From: Qipengyuania marincola | GTDB lineage: Bacteria; Pseudomonadota; Alphaproteobacteria; Sphingomonadales; Sphingomonadaceae | Direction of reading: 5' to 3' | DNA length: 64,000 nucleotides | Assembly (NCBI RefSeq): GCF_029688625.1 | Contig: NZ_JARULC010000002.1 | Location: 372,001-436,000 of the forward strand | In this document: piece after piece, positions 55,292 to 64,000 of the stretch | Position numbering within the stretch: position 1 is the first letter of the stretch | Layout: every line of letters begins with the position of its first letter | Translations under genes and position numbers: made by a program | The notes under the pieces: generated by a model | Seen by the model: only the letters and a program-made list of their open reading frames with translations | The model's database searches: none | Told to the model about the DNA's origin: nothing

Positions 55292-57157
55292 TCACCCCAT
55301 TCGTTTGAGCAGCCAGGGGAAACGTCCCCCGCTGCGCGCCGCCAGTCCTTCGACGACGAGCTGCCTCGTGGCACGCGGCCGCCCGTGGCCGTCGACCCAC
55401 AGGCTGTCCTCGAGTCCGACCTCGGCCTCGCCGCTATCGCCCCCGAGCCGGAATTGCCAGTAGCTTCCGTCAGGCAGCGCCAGCCCTGCCCCGCGCTTGT
55501 CTTCGGACAGGCCCGCCTCGATCCCGTGGCCGAGGTGGAAGCGGATCGCGAAGCCGATCTTGCCCCGCTTGCCGCTGCGGCCCGACGGCTCCAGCAGGTC
55601 CTCGCCGCGCAATTCCTCGCCGTCGGCGGAGAGCAGCAGAATGCGGCGATGGAGCAGGCCGTGGCGCGCGGCATAGCCATTATGCACGGCCTCCAGCCGG
55701 GTAGCGTCGCGGCCGCGTTGCTTCACGATAGTGCGCGCGATGTCGACTTCCTCCACCCCCTTGCCGATCTGGCCCTTGATCAGCACCGCGGTCGAATTGG
55801 CATCATCGAGCACCAGCGTCGAATGCGCAGCCGTGCCGCGCAAGCCCTGTTCGATGCGGATCGGCACCTGCGCACCCGCCAGTTCGGCCCCTCCGCAATT
55901 GACGATCAGCCGCTGTGCCCGACAGGAAAATTCGAAAGCGAGCGTCGAAGCGCAGCCGGACCGCGCATGGCGCGCCCGCGGCGGGGGCGCCGCATCGAGC
56001 ACGAGCACGCTCTTGCCCGCATCGACCCGCTGGTAACCCCAATGCCGCAAATCCTTGCCCGGGCGGGCGCGTACGCCGGTCGCTTGGATCAACGCATCGA
56101 GCCGCGCGGCCGAAATCTTGCCCGAACCCTGCCAGCTGCCCAGCGCCCGGTCGCCCATGCGCAGGGTCAGGAGTGGCGGGACGAGAAGCGCGATCATCGT
56201 GTCGAGCGCGGATGGCGGTTCGCAATCGACCGCATCGTAGCAAGCCTTGAGATCGACCAGCACGCTGATCGCCTCCATCTGCGCCAGCGGACTGCGCGAG
56301 AGCACCCCGCCATCGTCGCTGACCAGCTCGCCAAGAGCGCGCAGCAAGCCTGCCTCACCGAACAAGCGGCGCGGCCGGCCATCGGGCAGCAGCAGGCCCG
56401 CAGCAACTATCGCGCTCCAGCCCGCGACCTGCCCCAGCCGGTCGCCCGCGCCAGTGACATTGCGATCAAGCCAGCGCGCTGTCGCCTCCATCGCCTCCAG
56501 CACCCGCGCGCGCTTGGCTGCTTCACCCGACAGGATCAGCGGGGCGTGGACGAACCAGGCGAGCAGGCGCAGCCCGGCATTCTCCACCGTCCATGCGGCG
56601 CCCTTCCCCGGCTGCGGGTTCGCCCTGAGCCATTTGGTCAGCAGCTTTTCGGCGAGCGGACCGCACTCCTCCCGCGGGGCGCAGGCGGCGAGGTCGCGCA
56701 GCCAGCCGAAGCCATGCACGGCGCGCAGAAAAGGCGGCGTAAGCGGCGCCATGGTCGCGAAATCGAGCTTGCCGAGCGGCGCCTTGAGGCCGTGCACCTG
56801 CAGCTGCCCGGCGCGAAGCGCCATTCCCGCGGCGCGATCGCCCTCATGCGAACTCTGCGGCGTACCGAGCAGGCGCAACGGCGCGGGCTTGCGCAGCGGC
56901 GCCGCCAGGATCGAGCCGGGAACCCCGAGGCGATAGGCCCAGCGCACGGCGGAATCGATCGGGCTGGACGAGGAAGGCCTGAGGTCCGAAAGGACGAGCG
57001 CCCGCCCCTGCTCCACCGCCGCATCGCCTTCGCCGCGATCTTCGTGATGCCGGGTGACAAGAACCTCTTCCGCGTCGCCGAGCGGCAGCGCGAGATCGTC
57101 GGCAGTGTCGAGCGTGCGGTCGTCTTCCCGCAGGAGCGTTTGCGCCCCGTCGGTCAT
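55292..57157 (-). CDS. Heparinase II/III-family protein
   Basis: A 621-residue protein resembling the heparinase II/III-like family. The N-terminal half is a helical toroid ([45 protein letters not shown], in parts). The C-terminal half is beta-rich ([41 protein letters not shown]). No signal peptide is evident. It is conserved beside rpe and purH in related alphaproteobacteria. Polysaccharide lyase activity is not proved. The ATG overlaps the rpe stop (ATGA). Confidence 0.8.
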   Translation of the reverse strand: MTDGAQTLLREDDRTLDTADDLALPLGDAEEVLVTRHHEDRGEGDAAVEQGRALVLSDLRPSSSSPIDSAVRWAYRLGVPGSILAAPLRKPAPLRLLGTPQSSHEGDRAAGMALRAGQLQVHGLKAPLGKLDFATMAPLTPPFLRAVHGFGWLRDLAACAPREECGPLAEKLLTKWLRANPQPGKGAAWTVENAGLRLLAWFVHAPLILSGEAAKRARVLEAMEATARWLDRNVTGAGDRLGQVAGWSAIVAAGLLLPDGRPRRLFGEAGLLRALGELVSDDGGVLSRSPLAQMEAISVLVDLKACYDAVDCEPPSALDTMIALLVPPLLTLRMGDRALGSWQGSGKISAARLDALIQATGVRARPGKDLRHWGYQRVDAGKSVLVLDAAPPPRARHARSGCASTLAFEFSCRAQRLIVNCGGAELAGAQVPIRIEQGLRGTAAHSTLVLDDANSTAVLIKGQIGKGVEEVDIARTIVKQRGRDATRLEAVHNGYAARHGLLHRRILLLSADGEELRGEDLLEPSGRSGKRGKIGFAIRFHLGHGIEAGLSEDKRGAGLALPDGSYWQFRLGGDSGEAEVGLEDSLWVDGHGRPRATRQLVVEGLAARSGGRFPWLLKRMG

Positions 57158-57816
57158 TGCCCGCCCTTCAGCGCAGCGATGTTCGCGGCATACTGTCCCG
57201 GCCCGCCCTTGAAGGTGGCCGAACCCGCAACCAGCACGTCCGCACCGGCATCGACGCAAAGCCGCGCGGTGTCCTCGTTGACGCCGCCATCGACCTCCAG
57301 ATGGATGTCGCGCCCGGTCCGGTCGATCATCTTGCGGATCGCCTCCACCTTGCGCAGTTGCGAATGGATGAAGCTCTGCCCGCCGAAGCCGGGATTGACG
57401 CTCATCACCAGCACGAGGTCGACCTCGTCGATCAGGTAGTCGAGCATCTTGGCGGGCGTGCCGGGATTGAGCACCACGCCGGCCTTCTTGCCGAGGCCGC
57501 GAATCGCCTGCAGCGTGCGATGGATATGCGGCCCCGCCTCCGGATGCACGGTGATGATGTCAGCACCTGCCTCGGCGAACGCTTCGAGATAGGGATCGAT
57601 CGGCGCGATCATCAGGTGCACGTCGAACGGCTTGTCCGTGTGCGGGCGCAGCGCCTTCACCACCGCCGGGCCGATGGTGATATTGGGTACGTAATGCCCG
57701 TCCATCACGTCGACATGGATCCAGTCTGCCCCCGCCTCGTCGATCGCGCGCACTTCCTCGCCCAGCCGCGCAAAATCGGCAGAGAGGATGGAGGGGGAGA
57801 TCAGCGGAGTGGTCAT
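57154..57816 (-). CDS. rpe: Ribulose-phosphate 3-epimerase
   Basis: A 220-residue TIM-barrel enzyme interconverting ribulose-5-phosphate and xylulose-5-phosphate in the pentose phosphate path. Metal ligands are in [14 protein letters not shown] and [23 protein letters not shown] binds phosphate. ATG 57816 begins [15 protein letters not shown]. First gene of rpe-heparinase-purH. Divergent from the RiPP locus. Confidence 0.96.
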   Translation of the reverse strand: MTTPLISPSILSADFARLGEEVRAIDEAGADWIHVDVMDGHYVPNITIGPAVVKALRPHTDKPFDVHLMIAPIDPYLEAFAEAGADIITVHPEAGPHIHRTLQAIRGLGKKAGVVLNPGTPAKMLDYLIDEVDLVLVMSVNPGFGGQSFIHSQLRKVEAIRKMIDRTGRDIHLEVDGGVNEDTARLCVDAGADVLVAGSATFKGGPGQYAANIAALKGGQ

Positions 57817-57934
57817 GCGGGCGGCGGCCTTGGTCGCGTGTGAGCCTCGGCCAGCCCTACGCGCGCGAAAGGGCGGTTAACAAGCGAGCCACCATGCCTT
57901 TTCCACACCGCACGAAGCGCCTAGGTTCGACCAC

Positions 57935-58201
57935 ATGACCGTGCTGCGCAAACTCACCGCGAATTTCGTCGAGACCGAGATCGACGACGAAGTCCTGCTG
58001 GTCGATCTCGACGGGGGCGAGCTGTTCTCGCTGTCCGGCACCGCGCGGGCGACGTGGAAGCTGATCGACGGGGAGCGCAGCCTGGCCGCAATCGTCGATG
58101 CGCTGGAAGACGAGTTTGCCGCTCCCGCCGAAATCATCGCGCGCGATGTCAACGCGCTGGTTCAGGAGCTGGACAGTGCCGCGCTGATAGCGCTCGGCTA
58201 G
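57935..58201 (+). CDS. PqqD-like RiPP recognition element
   Basis: An 88-residue winged-helix-like protein of the PqqD/lasso B1 family that binds the leader peptide of a RiPP precursor and presents it to modifying enzymes. LTANFVETEIDDEVLLVDLDGGELFSLSGTA (in parts) is the beta-hairpin region that docks leader peptides, followed by helices (WKLIDGERSLAAIVDALEDEFAA and onwards). First gene of a four-gene RiPP cluster; the precursor starts 47 bases downstream. Confidence 0.85.
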   Translation: MTVLRKLTANFVETEIDDEVLLVDLDGGELFSLSGTARATWKLIDGERSLAAIVDALEDEFAAPAEIIARDVNALVQELDSAALIALG

Positions 58202-58248
58202 ATTTCTGCGAGACTTGCGCTATCTTGGAAGCAAGCGCGAAGGGAAGC

Positions 58249-58389
58249 ATGATGACCGAGCAAACGACCGATACGACTGCCGGGAAGCGCGAATGGGTTG
58301 CACCGCAACTCGTCCGCCTCGGCACGATTCGCGATATTGCGGGCCCGCGCGGCAGGGGCTTTCAGGCTGGCCCCAACAGCAGGTCCTGA
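58249..58389 (+). CDS. RiPP precursor peptide with lasso-type leader
   Basis: A 46-residue peptide from ATG 58249 (or 58252), with GAAGGGAAGC upstream. The leader includes WVAPQLVRLGTI, matching the YxxPxLxxLG motif of lasso leader peptides with Trp in place of Tyr. The core-like end is RDIAGPRGRGFQAGPNSRS: Gly/Arg/Ser-rich, with two AGP repeats. After Asp29 there is no Asp or Glu, so the usual lasso isopeptide acceptor at core position 7-9 is missing in any register. The real core start and chemistry are unknown. Confidence 0.7.
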   Translation: MMTEQTTDTTAGKREWVAPQLVRLGTIRDIAGPRGRGFQAGPNSRS

Positions 58390-58428
58390 TCGCCACCTCC
58401 GGGAAAATCGCCGATGGGGTGACGGTGC

Positions 58429-60300
58429 GTGTTCCTGATTTCATCGCCTGAGCGCAACGAGGAGCGCACCAGCGCTGCCCCGGCGTGGTGGCGCGAAACC
58501 GATGGCACCCCCTTCCGCTGGTCATCCCATGGCTTTGCCTGCTGGGCTTCGGACAGCTTCGGCAAACGGACAGGCCTGACCCTGTTTTTCGGCCGCATCG
58601 ACAATCTGCAGGAGTGCCGCGAACTGCTAGCTCTGCCGCCCGACACCGGCCCGGCGGACACTTACGATGCCGCGCTCGAGCGCTGGGGCGACGATACGGA
58701 GCAGCGGCTCGTCGGCCATTACTGCGCCGCGACCATTCTGGGCGAAGGCAGGCTACGGCTGGTCCGCTCCCCCTGGACGGCCCCGCCCCTGCATTTCGCG
58801 GCCCAACGGGATCGCACGGCGGTTTCGCCAATCCTGAATGCCATCTTCGCGACCGGCTTCGCGCGCGAAATCGATTACGCCCACCTTGCCGACCAGCTTG
58901 CCTTCGACCACCACGATCTCGAACCGCGCGGCTGGTTCCGCGGGATCGGCCGGGTCCCGCTGGGATCGCGTATCCGACTGGATGGCGGGCACGTCTCGGT
59001 CGACCGCTATTACGATCCGGTCGCCGTGCCGTCGGTCGCGCTCGACGACGAAGCCTGTGTCGCGCGCGCTCGCGAATTGCTTGACGAATCGGCGCGTCAT
59101 GCGCTGGATCAATACGAACGGCCGGCGGTCATGCTATCCGGCGGGCTCGACAGTCCGATCGTCGCCGATGCGCTGATGCGCGCCATGCCTTCCGATGCAA
59201 TCCTGCCTAGCTATACGCATGGTCCGGTTGCGGAGTGGGACGGCGTTTCGCCGCCCGGCACCTTCGGTGACGACCGCCCGATCGTCCGCGCATTCGCCCG
59301 GCAACATCCGAAATTGCAGCCTCGATTTCCCGATCCCGCTGCGGCAGAGCATGACTATCGCCTGCGCGATTTGATCGACCATACCGCCAGCCCGACCGCG
59401 AATGTCGCGAATATCGGTTTCTATCACGCGCTGCTGGAAGCCGCCGCCAGCGACGGGTGCGATGGCATGCTGACCGGTATGCTGGGCAATTTCACCATCA
59501 GCCTCGATGGGCGCTGGGCGGCACCGGAATATCTGCGAGCCGGGAAATGGCGCGCCCTATTCGCGCTGCTATCGCGCGAGATCGAGGGCGACGGGCGCAG
59601 CGCGCTGCGCCGCCTGCTGGCCGAAGCGGTCCTGCCGCATCTGCCATCGGCCATGCAGGCCAGGATCCGGAATCTGGTCCATGGCAGCGGCAGCGAGGCT
59701 ATTCCCGCCTATGCCCTCCTGACACGGGCGGCGCGGAACGACTGGCACCGGAGGCGACAGCGCGCCGCCCGGGCCGAGGGGGGCGACCCCACCGCCATCG
59801 AGCGCAGCCGGGCGCAGGCAATCCGCGGGATGTGGGCCAGCGCGGACAGCGGGGAGGATCTCGACCTGGGGCTCGAGCGAATGCACCGCATCGGGTTTCG
59901 CGACGTCACCGCCTATCGCCCGCTGATCGAATTCTGCCACGGCCTGCCGACCGACCAGTTCGTTCGCCATGGCCAGACCCGCTATCTCGCCCGGCGACTG
60001 GCCAAGGGCATCATGCCGGAAAGCCAGCGGCGCGAAACCCGCATGGGACGGCACAGTGCCGATTGGCACGCGCGGCTTGGCGCCCGCCGTGAAGAGCTGC
60101 TGGAAACGACAGGGCGCATTGCCGCCCATCCGCAACTGGCGCGGATCGTGGATACGCAGCGCATGGACCACCTCCTTCGGCAATGGCCCGACGCCACTCC
60201 CGTGGAGGCTAGCGATGAGTTGCCGCGCGCGATCGGCCTGACCCGCGCGCTGACAGCGGCTATCTTCGTCTCCCATGCCGAACGCAGGAACGACTTTTGA
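58429..60300 (+). CDS. Asparagine-synthetase-like RiPP macrocyclase
   Basis: A 623-residue protein with an N-terminal domain related to the glutamine amidotransferase domain of AsnB but lacking the N-terminal nucleophilic cysteine. An ATP-pyrophosphatase domain follows, with SGGLDS at 237-242. LTGMLGNFTISLDG at about 348-361 replaces the usual GxGADE-type loop of AsnB. Lasso C proteins (McjC) share this architecture and activate an Asp/Glu side chain for macrolactam formation. The only usable start is GTG 58429. The gene ends 31 bases before the preferred ABC start. Confidence 0.8.
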   Translation: MFLISSPERNEERTSAAPAWWRETDGTPFRWSSHGFACWASDSFGKRTGLTLFFGRIDNLQECRELLALPPDTGPADTYDAALERWGDDTEQRLVGHYCAATILGEGRLRLVRSPWTAPPLHFAAQRDRTAVSPILNAIFATGFAREIDYAHLADQLAFDHHDLEPRGWFRGIGRVPLGSRIRLDGGHVSVDRYYDPVAVPSVALDDEACVARARELLDESARHALDQYERPAVMLSGGLDSPIVADALMRAMPSDAILPSYTHGPVAEWDGVSPPGTFGDDRPIVRAFARQHPKLQPRFPDPAAAEHDYRLRDLIDHTASPTANVANIGFYHALLEAAASDGCDGMLTGMLGNFTISLDGRWAAPEYLRAGKWRALFALLSREIEGDGRSALRRLLAEAVLPHLPSAMQARIRNLVHGSGSEAIPAYALLTRAARNDWHRRRQRAARAEGGDPTAIERSRAQAIRGMWASADSGEDLDLGLERMHRIGFRDVTAYRPLIEFCHGLPTDQFVRHGQTRYLARRLAKGIMPESQRRETRMGRHSADWHARLGARREELLETTGRIAAHPQLARIVDTQRMDHLLRQWPDATPVEASDELPRAIGLTRALTAAIFVSHAERRNDF

Positions 60301-60331
60301 CATTCCCGAGGCAAACCTTGCGGGGGCGCGC

Positions 60332-61993
60332 ATGACCGGCGCGATCGCCGCCCTGTCGCGGCTGGTTGGTCGCAAGCGCCTGATCATGCTGGCCGCGGCA
60401 ACGGCGCTGGCGGCCGCGACCGAGGGGATCGGGCTGGTCCTGCTCGTGCCGCTGGTCGCCTCGCTCGATGGCGGCAGCGTACTGGCGGAACTGCCGGTGA
60501 CCCTGCCCGACTGGCCGCTCGGCACACTGCTGGCCGCTTTCGTGGCCTTGGTAAGCTTGCGCGCCGTGGCCGATGTCTGGCGCAGCCTGCTCGCCCAGCG
60601 TATCGAGATCGCGGCTGTCGACAGCTTGCGCATGCGCGCCGTGAACGCCCTGCTGGGTGCGGAGTGGCGGGCGCTGGCGGCGATGGAGCAAAGCGCCAAT
60701 CGCGCGCTGATCGTCACTTCGGTCGACCGCGTGGGCGAAGCGGTGCACCATTTTACCGCGATCCTCCGCGCCGGGCTGGTGCTTGGCGCGCTGGCAATCG
60801 CCGCACTCGCCCTGTCTGCAAGTGCCGCGCTGGCAGGGGCGGCCGCCTGTCTCGCGGCGCTGTTCGCCCTGCGCAATCTGCGTCGTCAGGCTCGCACGCT
60901 GGGGGAGGAGCTGACCCGCCGCTACGAAGCGATCTACGCGCGGATTGAAGCGACCCTGTCGGCGTTACGGCTGGTCAAGAGCTTCGGGCGCGAACGGGCC
61001 GAGGCGCGCGAGCTGTCGCAGACCTTCCGGCACATGCGCAAAGCGGAATATGCCTATGTGCGCAGCGCGGCCACCGCACGCGCCCTGCTGCAGGTCGCAG
61101 CGGCGGCGATCCTGGCGCTGGCCGTATGGCTGGCGGTGACATGGTGGGCGATCCCGGCGGCAGTCCTGCTGGCCTTCGTCGCACTGGCGGTCCGCGCCGT
61201 GCCGCTGCTCGATACGTTCCAGAGCGCAGCGCAAAGCTGGAACCACGCCGCCCCTGCGCTGGCGCAGGCGCAGGCGCTGATCGCAAGGGCGGAGGCGGGC
61301 GCGGAATCCCCCGCCTCCGGCGATGCGCCGAGGCTCACCAGCGCCATTGCGCTCGAAGATGCAAGCTATGCCCACGATCCGGCACGACCGGCGCTGGTGC
61401 AGGTGTCGCTGTTCATCCCGCAAGGCGCGCTGGCCGTGCTGACCGGGCCATCGGGGGCGGGCAAGAGCACGGTGGCGGACCTGCTGGGCGGACTGGTCTC
61501 TCCCGATTCCGGGCAAGTGCTGGTCGACGGGCAACCACTGGTGGACGGGGCGCGGCAGGCGTGGCGCACGCGGGTTGCCTATGTCCAGCAGGAGGCGGTG
61601 CTCTTCGCCGGGAGCGTGCGCGACAATCTCCTGTGGGCCGAACCGGAGGCTGACGAGGCCCGCCTGCGCGAGGCGCTGGAGCGGGCGTCGGCGGGGTTCG
61701 TCCATGCGCTCCCGGACGGGCTCGACTGCCCACTGGGCGAAGGGGGCCGCGCGCTGTCGGGGGGCGAGCGGCAGCGCATCGCCCTCGCCCGTGCACTGTT
61801 GCGCGAGCCCGACCTGCTGATCCTCGACGAGGCGACCAGCGCAGTCGATCCTGCCAGCGAGGCGCAGATTGCGCAGGCCGTCGCCGCGCTGGAGGGGCGC
61901 TGCACGGTGCTGATCATCGGACACCGCGGACAGCTGGCACAATCTGCCCCGCTCCAGTTCCATATCGAGCACGGGCGCCTTCGCCGGGCCTGA
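60332..61993 (+). CDS. ABC exporter of the RiPP locus (fused permease-ATPase)
   Basis: A 553-residue half-transporter. The N-terminal ~320 residues hold about six membrane segments (LIMLAAATALAAATEGIGLVLLVPLVA and on). The ATPase has Walker A GPSGAGKST at 372-380, ALSGGERQRIALARALL as signature, and LLILDEATSAVD at about 495-506. ATG 60332 or 60275 is possible; the latter overlaps the cyclase gene by 26 bases. No C39 peptidase domain is fused, so the leader is not cut here. It probably exports the mature peptide. Confidence 0.88.
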   Translation: MTGAIAALSRLVGRKRLIMLAAATALAAATEGIGLVLLVPLVASLDGGSVLAELPVTLPDWPLGTLLAAFVALVSLRAVADVWRSLLAQRIEIAAVDSLRMRAVNALLGAEWRALAAMEQSANRALIVTSVDRVGEAVHHFTAILRAGLVLGALAIAALALSASAALAGAAACLAALFALRNLRRQARTLGEELTRRYEAIYARIEATLSALRLVKSFGRERAEARELSQTFRHMRKAEYAYVRSAATARALLQVAAAAILALAVWLAVTWWAIPAAVLLAFVALAVRAVPLLDTFQSAAQSWNHAAPALAQAQALIARAEAGAESPASGDAPRLTSAIALEDASYAHDPARPALVQVSLFIPQGALAVLTGPSGAGKSTVADLLGGLVSPDSGQVLVDGQPLVDGARQAWRTRVAYVQQEAVLFAGSVRDNLLWAEPEADEARLREALERASAGFVHALPDGLDCPLGEGGRALSGGERQRIALARALLREPDLLILDEATSAVDPASEAQIAQAVAALEGRCTVLIIGHRGQLAQSAPLQFHIEHGRLRRA

Positions 61994-62004
61994 ACGCCAG
62001 GCCC
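61986..62004 (+). terminator. Hairpin at the end of the ABC exporter gene
   Basis: GGGCCTG at 61986-61992 and CAGGCCC at 61998-62004 pair perfectly around a five-base loop that includes part of the stop codon. Only TTGAAAAA follows, so classical termination is doubtful. Confidence 0.35.
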
Positions 62005-62122
62005 TTGAAAAATTCAGCCGTAATTCAGAGCTGGGAGCCTATTCGAACATCATATCGAAACTGCGCCCCGTGCGCATGCAGTCCGCCCGCAAAACCGGGC
62101 ACGGGACATAACAGGGATTTTC

Positions 62123-62620
62123 ATGACCAATCGTTTCAAGACCTTTTCAGGCCTTTTCGTCACCGCGCTAGTCGCCGGGGCGCTCGTCGCGCCGGCACAG
62201 GCGCAATATCGGCAAAAGATCTCCAACAACCCGGCCGCCTGCGCCGCCGGCGCAGGGCCGGCAGTGCGCGTGACAGTGACCGGCATCAAGGAAAGCACGG
62301 GCACGATGCGCGTCCAGAGCTATCGTGGCACGGCCCAGGACTGGCTGGAAAAAGGCCGCTGGATCAACCGCATCGAAGCGCCCGCGCGCGCCGGCAGCAT
62401 GACCTTCTGCATGCCGGTTCCGGCACCCGGCACCTATGGCATCGCAGTGCGCCACGACATCAATGGCAACGGCAAGACCGACATCTTCGCCGATGGCGGG
62501 GCCATGTCGAACAACCCCAGCCTCAACATCTTCAATCTCGGCAAGCCGAGCTACAAGAAGGTCGCCTTCCAGGTGGGTACGGGGGTCGAGGCAATCACCA
62601 TCCAGATGCGCTATCGCTGA
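62123..62620 (+). CDS. DUF2141 exported protein
   Basis: A 165-residue secreted protein with a signal at 1-27 (FKTFSGLFVTALVAGALVAPAQA). The DUF2141 pattern is plain: VRVTVTGIKESTGTMRVQSY, APGTYGIAVRHDINGNGKTDIFADG and EAITIQMRYR. Function unknown; a calcium-binding-like DxNxNxxxD loop (DINGNGKTD) is visible. It converges with the nucleotidyltransferase-like gene with a 10-base overlap. Confidence 0.88.
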   Translation: MTNRFKTFSGLFVTALVAGALVAPAQAQYRQKISNNPAACAAGAGPAVRVTVTGIKESTGTMRVQSYRGTAQDWLEKGRWINRIEAPARAGSMTFCMPVPAPGTYGIAVRHDINGNGKTDIFADGGAMSNNPSLNIFNLGKPSYKKVAFQVGTGVEAITIQMRYR

Positions 62621-63507
62621 GACCGGCGCTTGCGCCATAGCTCCAGCAATGCGCCGGGTGCGGCGAGCAGGGGATAGCGCGCGCGAAACGGCGTGACCTC
62701 CAGCGCGATCCCGGTGTGCCGGTGGAGCTTCCACGCAGCATAATCGGCAGCCCCGTCGAATGTCGTGGTCGCCTTGGCCAGCCGCAACAGGTTGAGCGGC
62801 TTGCCCATCCGCGCCCGCGCCCGCCACCAGCCAAGCATCGCGGCGCGCTCCGCAGCCGGCATTTGCGGCGCCAGGCGATCTCCATGCCGGGCGAAGTCGA
62901 TCCCCGCAGCCCTCCAGGCGAGCGGCAGGAGGCCGTCGAAATGGTCCTGGTTGACTGCCAGGATGGAATCTTCGCGCCCGGGCTTCTCCACGCGAAACTC
63001 GGCGCGATAGGTCGCCTGGAAAAGCGCGCGCCAGTATTCCTGCGCGGTTCCCTGCTCCGGCCCGAGTGCGGCGGCGAGGCGGGCGGCGGTTTTCGCAGCA
63101 TCGCCGACTGCGGCGGCAATAGCCTCGCGCGCCTGATGATCGCGCGCCCAGATCAGGGCGCTAGGCTGGACGAAGCGTGCCCAGATCGTCGTATCGCGCG
63201 AATGCCCCGCGGCGGCCTCGGCAAAGCGCGCAAGCGACATCGTCGCGATCTTGGCCCGCAAGGTTTCGCCCTCGTATGGCCACTCGCGATAGCTGACCCG
63301 GGGCCAGATGCGCTCGCGCTGGGGCCCCGGCCGCAGAACATAGAAATCGAGCACCCCGTCGAGAGAGCCGGTGCGCAGGTTGGACCCGTAGAACAGGACG
63401 CCGCACGCATCCGCTTCCTCGCCCAGCATGCGCGCAAACGCCGCCACTTCCGGGCGGACATCGCGTGACAATCCCGCGTCGACCCGCTGCGCCAGCGTAT
63501 CGGTCAC
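62611..63507 (-). CDS. Nucleotidyltransferase-like protein beside a lipid kinase
   Basis: A 298-residue protein of uncertain family. The best anchor is GVLFYGSNLRTGSLDGVLDFYVL, with a Gly-Ser pair at 41-42 and Asp50/Asp54. This matches the nucleotidyltransferase GSxxxxxxxxDxxxD pattern and distantly recalls TAM41-type CDP-diacylglycerol synthases. The rest is helical and Arg-rich. GTG 63507 overlaps the stop of the lipid kinase gene (GTGA). If both act on diacylglycerol and phosphatidate, they would form a short lipid pathway, but this is inference. Confidence 0.6.
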   Translation of the reverse strand: MTDTLAQRVDAGLSRDVRPEVAAFARMLGEEADACGVLFYGSNLRTGSLDGVLDFYVLRPGPQRERIWPRVSYREWPYEGETLRAKIATMSLARFAEAAAGHSRDTTIWARFVQPSALIWARDHQAREAIAAAVGDAAKTAARLAAALGPEQGTAQEYWRALFQATYRAEFRVEKPGREDSILAVNQDHFDGLLPLAWRAAGIDFARHGDRLAPQMPAAERAAMLGWWRARARMGKPLNLLRLAKATTTFDGAADYAAWKLHRHTGIALEVTPFRARYPLLAAPGALLELWRKRRSQR

Positions 63508-64000
63508 GGCGTGACGAAGGTGAGCGCGGGGCCTTGCGTGACGGTGTAGGTTCCCGCCGGAAAAGCTTCGCCGTCGAGAATGACGGGATCGGCGACGTCC
63601 AGCCGGAATCCCTCGCACGCCATCTGGTGATAGCCCGCCGATGCCATCCAGCGTGGGCGCCAGCCGAGCAGGATCGCCGGCAGGGCCGCCATGACGCGCC
63701 TGCGCGACTTGTCGAGCACGGCCAGCCGGACCGGCCCTTCCTCCGGCCCGAAGATCTTCAGATCCATTGGCAGGCGATGCAAACTCGTCGCCAACAGGAT
63801 GTTGCGCCTTGCCGGGTCGCCATGCGCGGATCGCGGGATGGGCACGCCAGACGGATGCGCGGTCAGCGCCATCTGCGTCCCCCGCCGCCACTTGTTGTGC
63901 TGGCTGCCGAACAGAGACTGCAGAACGCCCCAGGCACCGGTCGCGCCGACGGCGAGGCTGTTGAAGAACCCCAGCTCATGCGCGTCCTGACCCGCTTCGA
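63504..64000 (-). CDS. Diacylglycerol kinase/YegS-type lipid kinase (5' end missing)
   Basis: About 165 residues of the C-terminal part; the start lies beyond the right edge. FFNSLAVGATGAWGVLQSLFG and HGDPARRNILLATSLHRLP lead to the family C-terminus LDVADPVILDGEAFPAGTYTV, then GPALTFVTP. Such enzymes phosphorylate diacylglycerol or other lipids. The catalytic N-terminal ATP-binding GGDGT region is outside the window. Its TGA overlaps the GTG of the downstream gene. Confidence 0.75.
   Translation of the reverse strand, partial: EAGQDAHELGFFNSLAVGATGAWGVLQSLFGSQHNKWRRGTQMALTAHPSGVPIPRSAHGDPARRNILLATSLHRLPMDLKIFGPEEGPVRLAVLDKSRRRVMAALPAILLGWRPRWMASAGYHQMACEGFRLDVADPVILDGEAFPAGTYTVTQGPALTFVTP

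Noticed and set aside
55285..55680. N-terminal extension of purH
   Set aside because: It overlaps the heparinase-like gene in another frame, and PurH starts at the MGS domain.

Overview
The window is GC-rich chromosomal DNA of an alphaproteobacterium, most likely order Sphingomonadales and probably family Erythrobacteraceae. This rests on gene content and protein style: a CYP153-type P450, a YqiJ/YqiK flotillin pair, the very large NAD-glutamate dehydrogenase, PqqD plus asparagine-synthase RiPP genes, DUF4019 and DUF2141 proteins, and very short intergenic gaps with many ATGA, GTGA and TGATG overlaps. No insertion sequence, prophage, CRISPR array or rRNA was seen, and no gap exceeds about 230 bases without a gene or a regulatory element. 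The species assignment is inference.

Layout. 1-6.8 kb: 3' end of an acetoacetyl-CoA reductase, a membrane-bound LuxR-type regulator, a ribbon-helix-helix protein, murA, galU and the yqiJ-yqiK operon. 6.9-12.1 kb: a P450/acyl-CoA ligase pair, an M23 peptidase, and a DUF455-bcp-glnE string. 14.8-19.3 kb: an M28 peptidase lipoprotein, agmatine deiminase, a DUF1223 protein and a TauE-type exporter. 19.3-23.2 kb: thrS with a Thr-rich leader peptide, and phoD. 23.3-29.2 kb: a small membrane-protein/XRE operon ending in a strong terminator, a DUF898 protein, an M48 peptidase, a hydrolase, a TPR protein and an LLM flavoprotein. 29.3-40.7 kb: NAD-glutamate dehydrogenase, a P450-type ferredoxin reductase, queG, an ABC exporter, a CYP153 P450 and an exported MsrB. 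40.7-42.4 kb: PilZ protein, tRNA-Leu(UAA), ihfB and a GntR regulator. 42.6-50.3 kb: POT peptide transporter, two amidohydrolases, FKBP, NnrU-like protein, enoyl-CoA hydratase, HxlR regulator and thioesterase. 50.3-57.8 kb: dxs, a Fur/Zur regulator, an exported MsrA with a coupled 43-residue peptide, purH, a heparinase-like protein and rpe. 57.9-62 kb: a compact RiPP locus (PqqD-like RRE, 46-residue precursor, asparagine-synthetase-like enzyme, ABC exporter). 62.1-64 kb: a DUF2141 protein, a nucleotidyltransferase-like protein and the 3' end of a lipid kinase.

Most of the window is housekeeping metabolism. The parts that look least described are four. (1) The RiPP locus has a lasso-type leader, but the precursor core has no Asp or Glu and no B2 leader peptidase is encoded nearby. 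(2) A seven-threonine leader peptide, probably leaderless, precedes thrS with mutually exclusive stems. (3) A 13-bp terminator sits on the start of a DUF898 gene, with a promoter placed so that its transcripts would lack the hairpin. (4) There are clear orphan operators: a 25-bp palindrome before the NnrU-like gene, and twin GTCT-N7-AGAC sites between an HxlR regulator and a thioesterase. All starts and functions were read from sequence alone. Family names are recognised from motifs, not from database searches.
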